A stretch of 64,000 nucleotides of DNA from Rhabditoides inermis (Eukaryota > Nematoda > Chromadorea > Rhabditida > Rhabditidae), in assembly GCA_963966185.1 (NCBI GenBank), contig CAWZYM010000151.1:1856501-1920500 (forward strand), given 5' to 3'. Positions 33,069-43,998 of this stretch are shown one piece after another; position 1 is the stretch's first letter; the number at the start of each line of letters is the position of its first letter. Under the pieces are notes generated by a model that did not search any database, was not told the DNA's origin, and saw only the letters and a program-made list of their open reading frames with translations. The translations under genes and the position numbers were made by a program.

Positions 33069-33966
33069 TCACTCCTCCATCTTCTGCTTGATCAGCTTCA
33101 GCGCCTCCGAGGCCGGCATCGTCTTCGGGAAGAAATCTGGAAGCAAGGAAATACTCTTCATCACAACTTCTCACCGATAACAGTCTGAGACATTTTATGG
33201 TTTCGCTGCTCCGCCAGTAGTACAGCACTCAAATTTTGCAAGCAAAGTTTTTCTCTCTCTCTCGTAAATGCACTTCGTGTTATCACACTCTCTTCAAGAA
33301 ATCTCTCTGCACTTACGCGGTCACTAATTTGAACATTCACTATATATTTACAACGCAATGCCTGTCGAATATGTTCTGATCTCACACTCAGTACCGGTAG
33401 TGTCTATAGAGTCACGAAATGAAATTTCGAAATAAATACTCATCACACACACATCCAGGAGGCGGCGGTCTAGGCGCGCTTCGACTGGAAATCGAAAAGC
33501 AAAAGACAATAAATATGGCAGACGAAACCGCCTCGAACGTCTCGAACCCACCTCCGAGGAACGTGAGCTCCTCGTCGTTCTGGATGTACTCAGCCAGACA
33601 GTCGTAGTCGATCTCAAATCAATTACATCATGCAATCATTCAAAACGTTTCAAAATAACCTCCTCCTTGTCCTTATTCTCCGCGTACGTCTTCTTGATCA
33701 GATCAATTATGAACAGTTCCTAAAACAATCAATGAATGAATAATCCAATCTACAGCCCACCGCCGCTTTTGTCATCGCGAACAGGGCCTCTTGCGCGACG
33801 GGCATCGCTTCCGAAGACGAGCTCATGATCGTCTTCACCTAGAAAATTAATCGATAAGCAATCGATAAGCAATCGATCAACAAATCGATAAATCAATAAG
33901 TACCCTGGCGAGTGGGAGGAGATTATGCTGCTCGTCGTCGTGCCTGTTCTCGTCATTCTGAGACAT
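33069..33966 (-). CDS. CHRAC1: CHRAC1-like histone-fold protein (CHRAC-15/Dpb3 type)
   Basis: Small histone-fold subunit that in other animals pairs with a POLE3-type partner in the CHRAC nucleosome-sliding complex and, in yeast, in DNA polymerase epsilon. Five exons join in phase: 33904-33966, 33761-33838, 33660-33719, 33552-33612 and 33069-33136, giving 109 residues. Family landmarks in order: LLPLARVKTIM (helix 1 with the LPLARVK signature), QEALFAMTKAAELFIIDLIK (central helix), DYDCLAEYIQ and LTFLGDFFPKTMPASEALKL (C-terminal helix). The N-terminus is acidic and polar. Nuclear location is inferred from the family. Confidence 0.92.
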
Positions 33967-34473
33967 CTACAACTTTTTTGTATCAGACAATTAAATATAA
34001 TTATTTTACAAATATTCAAGTGTCACGTCAACACATTTCTATTTCAATGCAAAGTCTGAACATATTGCAATATCATTCATCGCACTTATTATCCAACCTG
34101 ACAATCATAATCGCTCACAAACACACGCACTCTATACATCAGAGATCATCTCTCAAAGAAATAGTCATCTTCAAGTGACACAAACGGCGGAAGAACAAAT
34201 TTGAACGCACTGGTACAGAGAGTAAATGGAAATGCAAGGAAATACAGCGGGGGAAGACAAGCAGTAATAGAGCGGTACACAATAGGTCACGGATTGCAAT
34301 CGGGACCGAAAACATAGCACAGTGCAACAAACGAGGCCACATTTCGAGAACCATTACATGGATGAAATGCCTAGTAGTAATGATAATTGTCTCTGAGGAA
34401 ACCTTTGGGAAAGGAGACTGCTCCTTGAGAGTGTGGAAGGAGTGTAGGCATACAGTGTGTCGGCTACCCGGGG

Positions 34474-35256
34474 CTAGTCGAACCGTCGCGTCTTCCATGG
34501 CATTTCCCCTGAGGCGACGCGCGAAGAGTGCCGCCGGCCACCCTCAGACTCCACCGACTCACCTGCAATGTCATGCGTCACCAATCTCTCTCTCTCTCTC
34601 TCTCTCCTTCAAACTTCGCATCTCTACTTCTCTTTCTCTTCCTCTCCCTCGTTGATTTCTCTACTCTCCAACTCCAACGCTCTCATTCTCTCGAGCGCGG
34701 TATGTCTCTCTTCTCTCCTCTCTTCTATCACGTCTTCTCCTTCTGTCATCTACTCTTCCCTCTCGTCCACTCACCAGTGACAGTCCTCTTTCTGGGCGAG
34801 CTCCTAGAAGGACGCGCCTGCTCCACCACATCCACAGACTCACTCATCTGAAATCAAGTTACTCTCTATCTCTCTCATTCTCTCTCTATCTCCCTTCCTC
34901 CCCCGCTCCCTCTCTCTCCTTCCCCACCCACCGAGTTCCTTGCCCGTCTTCTGGTCCTTGGCATGTGTTCCACCTCCTCTTCCTCTATCATCTCCCCTCC
35001 TCCGTGTTCCCCCATCCCTTCCTCTCCCGCATACACAACATCGTGCGACCCGTTCACTACCTGAAATCATTAACACTTAAAAAATCTATTTCTATCCGTA
35101 TCAAAACTCAAAATCACATTCACAAGTTTAGAGCCAGTTGCCAGTCGCGCTAGTGTGATCGAAATTCGAAAGAGAATCAAATATTCTTCGACTACGATAC
35201 TTCGAATTTATTGCGAATAAGTGTCATAACTAGCCGCACTAGATGCTCACTTGCAT
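34474..35256 (-). CDS. Small acidic/basic protein, unknown function
   Basis: Three exons join in phase: 34932-35060, 34775-34847 and 34474-34562, ending with TAG. A two-codon first exon at 35251-35256 (ATGCAA before GTGAGC) would complete it at about 98 residues; that start is a guess. Visible: an acidic Gly/Glu-rich first half (EEGMGEHGGGEMIEEEEVEH), a basic patch MPRTRRRARNS, then SPRKRTV and a basic C-terminus PWKTRRFD. The mix of acidic stretches and RKR/RRR patches suggests a nuclear or chromatin-associated protein, but I recognise no family. It lies between the CHRAC1-like gene (same strand) and the divergent receptor gene. Confidence 0.5.
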
Positions 35257-35675
35257 CTCCCTAATTAAGCTGTATTGTGCTCATCAGATCTTCCGTCAGA
35301 TCTGCTATTTAGCGACAAACTGCGTTACTGAGTATTCGATTAAAAAAACCATATGAAAGCGTACACACACGTTGAAATTCCGTGACAGTCGAAAGATGGA
35401 TTCTCGAAGACACATAATTTTCGATCCTTGTGGTCTCCTCGCACCTTTTTCACGATTGCTAATTTCCTGCGCTTCTCTGCATGTGCATCATTTCCGAAAG
35501 CGACAAAACCGAGCACCGTGAACCAATCTAACTACAAGCCCTGTTCGCAAGTGACTACAGTTTGTTTCGACATATCCATTCAATTACACGCCGATTCGAG
35601 ACTCATTTCCAGCTCCGCAGGTGGCAAGCCTACTTATTTGCTTATTTTTCCGTCTTGTGACTGAAGCGTTTCCCG

Positions 35676-37331
35676 ATGTCCGAATTAGTGGGAATGGAAC
35701 CGTATCGGGCAGTACTGTACGCAGTCGAGATAGCCATAATCATATCTACTATTCCCATGTTCATCTACATTATCCACCACAACATGGGCGACCGAAAACA
35801 TCATCTGTATTTCCGGTTAGTCTTATGACTTACTTTCCAAATCGGATTGTTTTAGATGTATAATTACTATATTCTGTGTATGTTGGATGTTCGCCAATTT
35901 TCACCGGCTCTTTATGATCTACATAATCTTGATGTCTCCAGAATATTTGCCATTCATTTCGGTAAGAAAATGCCGTAGCCGTAGTGTGCCTTCACAATTT
36001 ATTCAGACCTCTGTCCTACCGACAATACGAATTTCCGTAAACATAGCTGATCGAGCCAATTACATATTTCTGATTCTTGAGAGAAGCTACGCGCTACGAA
36101 ACTACAAGGTGAAATGACGAAGTCGACTTGAAATTTCATAGCTATATATTTCTATTTCCAGACGTATGAGCAGCACGAACGACGTTCTGGTCTAGTCTTT
36201 ATTATCGCATACAATGTAATTTACAGCAAAAACGCCCGTTTATGCTATTTCTTGTTTCAGATTTCTTGTGTCGTCATTCTAAATATACTCAAGGACTTTG
36301 CGTTCGGATATCTCATAGTGTTTTACATGGAAATCATGTCCACCAGCGTTGCACTTTTCGTAAGCAACTAACACAACATTTCCTTGAAAACTGTATTTAA
36401 AACGTCCAGGCAATGCCTCACGTCGTGAAACTCAATAGAAAACACTACAACAATCGTCACAACAAGGGCGAACTCCTATCAAACAGGTGCACTTATTTGA
36501 TGGGATCAAAACCAGTAACCAGAACCAGTGTCTCGGGCTAAACTAAAAGTCGCAAACCCCACAGTTGACTTTCAGGTTCACACTCAACCAGAACATCCAG
36601 TCAACTCGCTTGATCATCCCCTTTATCATCAGCGAATTCTCATTTGCCATCTGGAATGTGGCTCTCTCTATCTACTCCATATACTTCACTGACATCCCAA
36701 TGGGAGAGGACCACGGACCCATCAGCCACGCATACGATATTGTGAGTGATGGAAGCTGCGCAGTCACATTCACTTTGCATGTTTTGCATGTCTATCACGT
36801 ATTCGTTGGGCAATGCATTCATGTAGATGAAAAAAGTCGAAAGGTCTCAAGGATTCAATAGACTCATAATTAAATAGACTCAATAAAAATCAGAGATTCT
36901 GCACGGGCAAAGCTTCCATCTGCCGCAAGGCGCGGAGTTTCTGACCGTTAGAAGGTCATGTGTCCTACGTCCACCTCCTCCGCTACGCTAGCAGCGCTGC
37001 TAGCGAAAAGAACAACCTACTTCCACTCCCTAACATTAGGGGCGGCGCGCAGCGCCGCCCGTTTGTTTTGATCTTTGGCGCGCGCTCTAACATCAGATGT
37101 TATTTGCTTGCATGCTGCATAATACAATAACACTACCCTACGTAATACAGTCAGTGTTCACACACCCCCATTCAGGCGTTCGCTCTCAAGAAGCTCGTGT
37201 TCACCCTGTCCATCGTACTCGTGTGGCGGCGGCGCAACCGGGTGCAGCCACAGCGACCGGCCACCCCACCCACCCTCGTCGTCACAGAGAACCACTTCGC
37301 GGAGCTGCGCACCATGTGGAACACACGGTAG
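35676..37331 (+). CDS. Nematode seven-transmembrane chemoreceptor, Sre-like
   Basis: Eight exons join in phase: 35676-35815, 35856-35961, 36007-36108, 36162-36215, 36261-36359, 36410-36486, 36576-36741 and 37176-37331, giving 299 residues from ATG to TAG. Hydrophobic segments include AVLYAVEIAIIISTIPMF, CIITIFCVCWMFANF, MIYIILMSPEYLPF, LVFIIAYN-ISCVVILNI, FGYLIVFYMEIMSTSVAL, LIIPFIISEFSFAIW and KKLVFTLSIVLVWR. After the third helix, FLILERSYALRNYKTYEQ has the ER(x)n-Y.YE pattern, and later FTLNQNIQSTRLI resembles the ...EN.R.. stretch of Sre receptors. That assignment is family-level inference. Probable role: chemosensory GPCR on sensory cilia. The last intron is long (434 bp) and holds palindromic sequence. 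Confidence 0.82.
37087..37138. repeat. Dispersed 52-59-bp repeat, copy 1
   Basis: Begins CTAACATCAGATGTTATTTG and ends TACAATAACACTACCC. It lies in the last intron of the receptor gene. A second direct copy at 37696-37754 differs mainly by a 7-bp insertion. Confidence 0.8.
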
Positions 37332-37695
37332 ATAGCATAATTTAGATGAGCTTTTGTTGTGTACATATAGTTAGAGTGAAGTTGGATCTTTGGAGATCCA
37401 TTCAATATAACAAACTTCACATAGAACAGAGAACGTGACATTTTAGTACACTACAGAACAGACGATTTCGTTTGCTTGTAATCTCGGGTATCATTGAATT
37501 ACCACGCGCGCTATTAGCGCCTTGCACCATAATAAATGAGTTATTTTCATTTCCAGATTCCAGAAAACATGCCTCTCCCGCAAAAAGACGTAATAAAACG
37601 TCATATTGAACACTGTTTTTGGAACGTGACACACAATTATAAACTATAATACGTGCATTTCACAAACTACGTGCTACTTCCTCTTCCCACAACAT

Positions 37696-37754
37696 CTAAC
37701 ATCAGATGTTATTTTCTTGCATCTTACATGCTGCATAATACAATAACACTACCC
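37696..37754. repeat. Dispersed 52-59-bp repeat, copy 2
   Basis: Direct copy of 37087-37138 with an extra ATCTTAC. The minus-strand zinc-finger gene ends inside it: its stop (37724-37726) and last ten or so codons are repeat-derived if the final exon is read through. Confidence 0.8.
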
Positions 37755-39195
37755 ACCTGCTCTCCCTCTGCCTGCATGCCTCCTTGCATCTCCATCATGT
37801 GTCCCCCTCCCTCTCCTCCTCCCGTCCCTCCATGCATCTCCCCTCCCTCCTCCCCCTGTCCATGCACTCCCTGCCCCTCCTCCAGCAACCGCATCTCCCC
37901 ATCAGCACCCATCTCGTACGCCACAGCCATCTCATCCACCTGCAACAAGTCATTTATGATTCGCCAATCTTTCTGAATCATATGTCTATCCTCTCCCCCC
38001 TCCCCCTCACATCTCCCATGTGTCCGTCTGCCGTGTCTCCGTCCATGAGTATGATGTTGATGTGGTCTCCGATCGAGAACTGTCCCGTCTCGATCAGATT
38101 GCGCAGATCCAGCTGCATCGACTCCATCGCCATGCGCACTCCGCGCTCGTCCACCTACAACATACAGTAATATAAAACAATCTCTTATATATTTTTTATT
38201 CCATATTCCTACAATCTCTCCCACCAAACATCTTTTTTTCCTAAAAAGCTTTTCATAAAAAAGTTACTCCTTCCACTTAACCAGCACTACAATGCGCAAT
38301 ACCAAGACACTGCACAATGTGGCTGAATGGATGAGAAGACATGAGGACATGACCCACCAGGTATATCTCGTCTCCGTGCTGGACGACCGTGCCCTGTACC
38401 TGTCGTCCCTGGACCGCCTCGCCCTCCTCCCCCACTCCCTCCACCCCATCCAGCTGCTGCCCCACCAACTCCACCTGCTCATCCAGTTCATCCTCTCCAA
38501 CCAGCTGGGAAGAAGAGTCCTCGGAAGGCAGCTGCAACAGTGCAACCGTGTGTCACATTACGTTTGTATAACCTTTTACACACGCGTTGTTGCCAGTTTG
38601 CACTAATGACGACCACCGACACGGCTAGTCATAGAAAAATCAAAACGATTGGCGAGCCACTCGGACAAGGCAGGACGATAGCACGATAGTGCTATGCCCG
38701 GCATCCCTCTCCCCCTCGCTCACCTCTCCGGGCTGCTGTGGCTCGAGCATGGGCGGCGGCTCCGCGTCCTCCTCCGCCACACCCTCACCGACGCCGTCGC
38801 CATCTGCAACGAGTACGGTCAGATACACTTCTGCCCTCTCCATTCCATGAGAGAGAGAGACCCCTGCCGACCGTAGTGTTGTTGTTGCTGGCTGTGCTGG
38901 TACTCTTCCATCTCCACCCCATGGGCGACTCGCATGTGGCCCTCCATCGCCCGCGTGCCGTAGAACACAATCGCTACAAACACGACATCATCATTTCATA
39001 GTCGCGCTCTCACGCACACTCGGTTTTTTCAATATTTTGTGATTATGAATTATGACACTCTCCTCCTCCCACTCACAGCATATGGGGCAGTTCTTTCCGT
39101 CGCTCAGCCCCGCCCTCGGCTGGAGGAGGTGCGGGGGCGGCTGGTTGTCACGCGTCGGGTACTTCATCATCTGCCGGCGAACCTTAACAGGCCAC

Positions 39196-39245
<50 letters not shown>

Positions 39246-40898
39246 ATTCCTCCCTCCCTCTTACCACTGCGTCGTTCGACATCTTGTCCGAGCGTGCCGA
39301 CGGCGGATTGCTGCAACAAGGAAACATTGATAATGATATGTTTCATCATTTTCTTATATTTCATCTTTTTTGCAAATATAAATTATTGAAAAAAACGATA
39401 ACAACTGAAAATTTCGAACATCAGCACCCTCTTTCTCTCTCACACACAAATACATCACAGTGCGAGAATGATAAATTAAAGTCTCAGATCTGTATCAATG
39501 AGGTCAACTAAAACAAAAAAAAACAGTCACCACTCACTATCGGGGCAGCGGGCGCATCTGCGGAGTGAGGCGCACTTCCTTCTGCGCCAGAGAACGAACC
39601 AGCTTCCGAAGAGACACCGCGTCCATCTACACAGTACAGTAAGCACACATACACGTTCCAGTTACAAAGTAAAGTACCCTCATTCACCTGCTCTCTCACA
39701 TCCCGGTCTATGAACGCCTTCGTGTAGGGACAACTGCGGCGGTAGTGGTACAGTAGATTGTAGTCGTACTAAAATAACGTAATCTATCATGAACTACCGT
39801 AATCCTTGTATACCTTGAATCTGTTTCCGCACAGCACGCAGTGATGGCTTCCGAACGAGGCGTGGAATCCGGCCAAGTGACGCTCCAGGCGACCAGTGTT
39901 CGCGAAGGTACTGAACAGGAGAATCTCTCTCTCTCTACCCCATCCCTCCCTCCCTCACCGGAAGCACTCCGGGCACTGCACATGGTGTCCCTGCGACATG
40001 CCCCACTTGGCCTTGCTCGCCCCGCCGCCCATCGTCAGAAGCGGCTGCAACAAGTTAGAATAACTGTCAATCTACAGTAATCCTTTCCAATTTATCAATC
40101 TACGAAAACTCCTGTCTATCTAGTATTCACTGACAATGTCAATATACAATATTTCAGTTTTAATTATCAATGCACAGTTGTACAAGAATCTACCGTATTC
40201 CTCACCTGTCCGTCTCCATCCATCAACACCTCCTCGTCGTCCATAAAATCGTCGGCAAACACCAGCCCCTGCTCGTCCGCCTGCCACCTGTCCTCTCCGT
40301 ATCCTCCTCCTCCACCGGCTCCGCCCCCTCCAGCCCCGCCCATTCCAGTGCCACTCGGGCCTTCGTCGAACAGATCCTCCATCCCATCCAGACCACCGTC
40401 CATCTCCAACTTCTTGCGAGCGTAAACGAAGTCTAAAGACAGAATGAAAATAAACAATAATCACATATGCAAATTTCGCATGAAAAGAGATGTTGATCGG
40501 TTTCTGTCTGCGCGGAATATCGCATACAACCACGCAGTTATAACCCGACCTCTCACTCACGCGTACTCTGCGGAGAACTTGTGTCACCCAGTCTATGCAT
40601 CAACTGGACGGGTATCTGTCTCCGCAATACTCTCTGCCCAGCGGGGGATCGAACCCGCGACCCCTCGCCCCATGGTCGCGATCGCTATCCACTCCGCCAC
40701 TGACCCTTGCGTGCGCGGTCTCCCGGCATGATCAGGTTGTCCTCTGGGGCGGGCACTTCCGAGGTGGCTGCTCGCTTCAGCAGGTCTGCCACCATCGCCT
40801 TCAGCTGCCCGTCGTCCAGCGTCAGCTCCACGTCTTCGGGAAGGTTGGCCTGAGAGAGGACTACGTAGAACATTCGAAATAATGGGCAGCTATTGTAT

Positions 40899-40934
<36 letters not shown>

Positions 40935-40948
40935 GAGAGAGAAAATGA

Positions 40949-41023
<75 letters not shown>

Positions 41024-43601
41024 GCACCTGGATCTCTGGACAGCTGGTCCGCCAGTGCTTGATGAGGTTGAAGTGTTGTCGGAACATGAGTCCGCACAGG
41101 TCGCAGAAGTAGCCGCCGCATGCCGAACGCTCGTCCACACCACACTCGCCCTGTAGACACACACATTCATATTTCAGATTCCAAACAAAACCCGCGATGC
41201 AGAGCACTGTACAATTCCAAAGATAAATACAACAAATGAACAATCAAACCATTATTTTCGATTCAAAAATGGAAATGGAATCACCACCGACCTTGTGAAT
41301 AGCCAGATGTTTCGCCAGATGAGACGACAGCACCACCACTCCACACGCACGACACGCCTGGCCGCGGCGACCTGCAGACAATCCATCATACGAAATCAAT
41401 AAATTGATAACTTCATCACCACTCACCCAGTGGATTCTGTGGCATTTCCAGTCTGGCTAGTGGACCCGACTGGAACAGCACAGAGCGGGAGATGCCAATA
41501 TCGATCGGACCAATCTCCGCCTGAAAGCAAGCAATAAATCAATAACGACACTATCCGCAGCATTCAAATGCATAATTAACACAATACAATAATTAATAAA
41601 TCGATAAATCCAAATCGATATTCTTTACCGTACCTTCTTCTGCGCCACTTCGTCGACCAGCTGGCGTAGCGCGTTCACGTCCATTGTCTAAACATTTTAA
41701 AGAAATTCATAATCAATAAATCGATAATCTCGCACTGACCCGTCGTTCCTCCATGGGCATGAGCTCGTTGAGGTCGCGGCAGGTGCGGCGCCAGTGGTAG
41801 AACAGGTTGTACTCGTACTTGTACGTCTTACCACACAAGGGACACAGGTACGAGCCGAACACCTGACACAGTAATGGTAGAGAATGCTGTAACCCCAACA
41901 GCATAGAAGTAACGTACTACATACATCAGTTCAAAATACCGTACCCACACATCATTTCAAAGTACCGTACCTGATGCACTGCCAGATGTCTCTCGAGTCT
42001 GGCCGTGTTGACGAAGGACTGCCCGCACTCGGGGCAGCGACACGAACCGTACACGCGGTTGCGACGCATCTTCATCCCTGTAATACAACGTACAGTACTC
42101 CAGAAGTAATCTCATATAGAATACAGTATCACAAGCACCCCACTACCTTGTGGGATGGGGTCCATCATCATGAGGTCGTCGCCGGTCTCGGCCGTCGCCA
42201 TCGCACCCACAGCCATCTCGTCGTCGCCATCCTGGAAGGAGAGGGTGGGATATGGACAGACAACAGCGAGTGAGAGGAAAGAGAGGAACAGGATAAGAGA
42301 GCGACGCACATCCTCATCGATGAGCTGTATCATCTCGTAGTGTCCCTCCTCCGTCTCGGCCATCACCGTCCGACCGCGTCGCGCCTTCGCCCGCTCCGCA
42401 TCTGGGACAAACAATGACTTTGACTTTTAAAAGAGATTCAGTATTCAGAACACGAAAAACGAAAAAGACTGTACATTTTCGATTTGTTGCTTCAAACACT
42501 CACCCCTCGTCACTCTGTACTCTCGATCCTGCTCGTCCTCTTCCTCAGGAGGCTGAACGAGTACGGTTACCTTACAGTAATACAGCATCCAGCAGAAACA
42601 CAGTAACGATAGAAACACAATAACCACATACCGAACTGCTGACCATAACCGAACAACTTAACAACCCACCTGCTGTGCTCTGGGTACAAGGATCGGCTTC
42701 TCGATGATGAGCGTCTCTGAGCCGTCCGGGTTCATGTGCACCGCTACATCGTCCAGCGAGGCGAGTTCTGCAAGAGAAACGAGTAAACAAACATGTGAAT
42801 GTATAAACAACAACAAACAGTCGCCACTGACCGAGTCCCTCGATGGCGTCGTCGACGTCGGCCTGTTCCTCGTCGTCTTCGATGACGACGTAGAACTCGC
42901 CGTCCTCGCCCTGGATGATGTGCCCCACCGTCTCCTCCTCCAGATAGTCCAGCACTTCCTGCAAGCAGCGGAAATAGGAGTCTGATCATGAACAACGTGC
43001 AATTCCGATGATGTACGACAAAAAAAAACGATGATTGGGAACACGATCAAATAGTTCAAATTTAATAAGATTATAAAATACATAATTACGCACCTCGTTG
43101 CCGCCGCTGTTCTGCGGGTCCTTGTGCATGTGCTGCATCTGCTGCACGTGTTGCATCTGCATGTGCGGGTGGTGGTGGGGGTGTCCGTGGTGGTGGTGCA
43201 TCATCTGCCCGTCCATCTCCCCCTCCAGCATACCCTCCTCCTCCTCGCCTACGCCGCCCACGTAGTCACCCACCAGCATCTCAACACGTTCAACGTGACA
43301 TCACCATAATGTGATTGAGCAATCTTTTCATTTGGGTTTAACAGATGAATGAGATGGTGACACCGCCACGGTGTCGCTGTACTCGCTCACCTCGCCGTCG
43401 TTGGCGAACAAGTCTTCCGTCGAGACGACGACGTCTTGCGGCATGTGCTGTTGCGGCACATTGTCCGCTGTAAGTACACATTGTGAAATCAACTTAGTAA
43501 TCCGGTGGAACTAGATTGTGTAAGATAAAACAACAATGAGTCGGAGTTCAAAGAAAATTCGAATCAGAAATCGGTTTCTTACGTTTATTCGACGTACCCA
43601 T
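37724..43601 (-). CDS. Large C2H2 zinc-finger protein with three copies of a finger/linker module
   Basis: Twenty-seven exons join in phase (2895 nt, 964 residues), starting ATG 43601 (19-nt first exon 43583-43601) and ending at 37724. Order: acidic N-terminus; His/Met-rich segment (43094-43279); acidic region; finger pair 1 (CPECGQSFVNTARLERHLAV and CPLCGKTYKYEYNLFYHWRR..C); linker MDVNALRQLVDEVAQKK; finger pair 2 (CRACGVVVLSSHLAKHLAIH and CDLCGLMFRQHFNLIKHWR..C); linker LDDGQLKAMVADLLKRAA; Gly-rich acidic exon 40206-40432; finger pair 3 (CPECFRTFANTGRLERHLA and CVLCGNRFKYDYNLLYHYRR..C); linker MDAVSLRKLVRSLAQKE; a lone finger CPICSIVFYGTRAMEGHMRV; acidic Gly/Gln-rich tail. The second finger of each pair ends H-x(4)-C instead of H-H. 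Probably a DNA-binding nuclear protein; I do not recognise the family. Weakest junction: donor GTCGGC at 38871. Confidence 0.82.
40618..40704 (-). repeat. tRNA-like (tRNA-derived) sequence, solo copy
   Basis: The minus strand reads GTCAGTGGCGGAGTGGATAG (A-box-like) and later CGCGGGTTCGATCCC (B-box-like). The T-arm would need an 8-nt loop and the acceptor stem does not close, so it is not a functional tRNA gene. It begins exactly at the 5' splice site of the zinc-finger gene intron (exon 40705-40849) and supplies the GTCAGT donor. Confidence 0.7.
40902..41022. repeat. GA microsatellite in a zinc-finger gene intron
   Basis: Almost 120 bp of AG repeat with a few interruptions, between exons 40705-40849 and 41028-41150. 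Its edge is five bases from the donor at 41027. Confidence 0.92.
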
Positions 43602-43998
43602 TCCATTTCGGGTTCCACTACGATTAAAATTGAAATTAAAACATCCCTCATCACATCGAATCACCATGAAACTGATTGAAATTCAAAACCCACCCATATT
43701 GTAGACGTTCGCGCGCAGAAACGGACCTGATGCCTGATTTGCTTCACGGCTCAGGGACGCGAGGTGGGCGGGGCTTATGTGAAGCGGAGCGTGCGCGGCG
43801 CGGCCCCTGCTTCGCGTTTCATATTCGCTTGGCTCTCACGCGGAATGTTTGAATGATTTTGGTACTGTAACCATGATCACAAATAAAAATAATAAATCGA
43901 GATATTCAAACGTTGTGTTTAAATATTTACCATACAATTGATCGAGGTTTTATTTATTAATTCGGACTTTTATTTATTTATTCGGATCAAAATAATAT
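43602..43998. other. Gap between the zinc-finger gene and MOCOS
   Basis: About 400 bp between the MOCOS stop and the zinc-finger start, both genes on the minus strand. No coding exon seen; it should hold the zinc-finger promoter. Confidence 0.5.

Noticed and set aside
40618..40704. Functional tRNA gene
   Set aside because: Acceptor stem does not close and the T-loop would have eight bases; only the promoter-like boxes are preserved.
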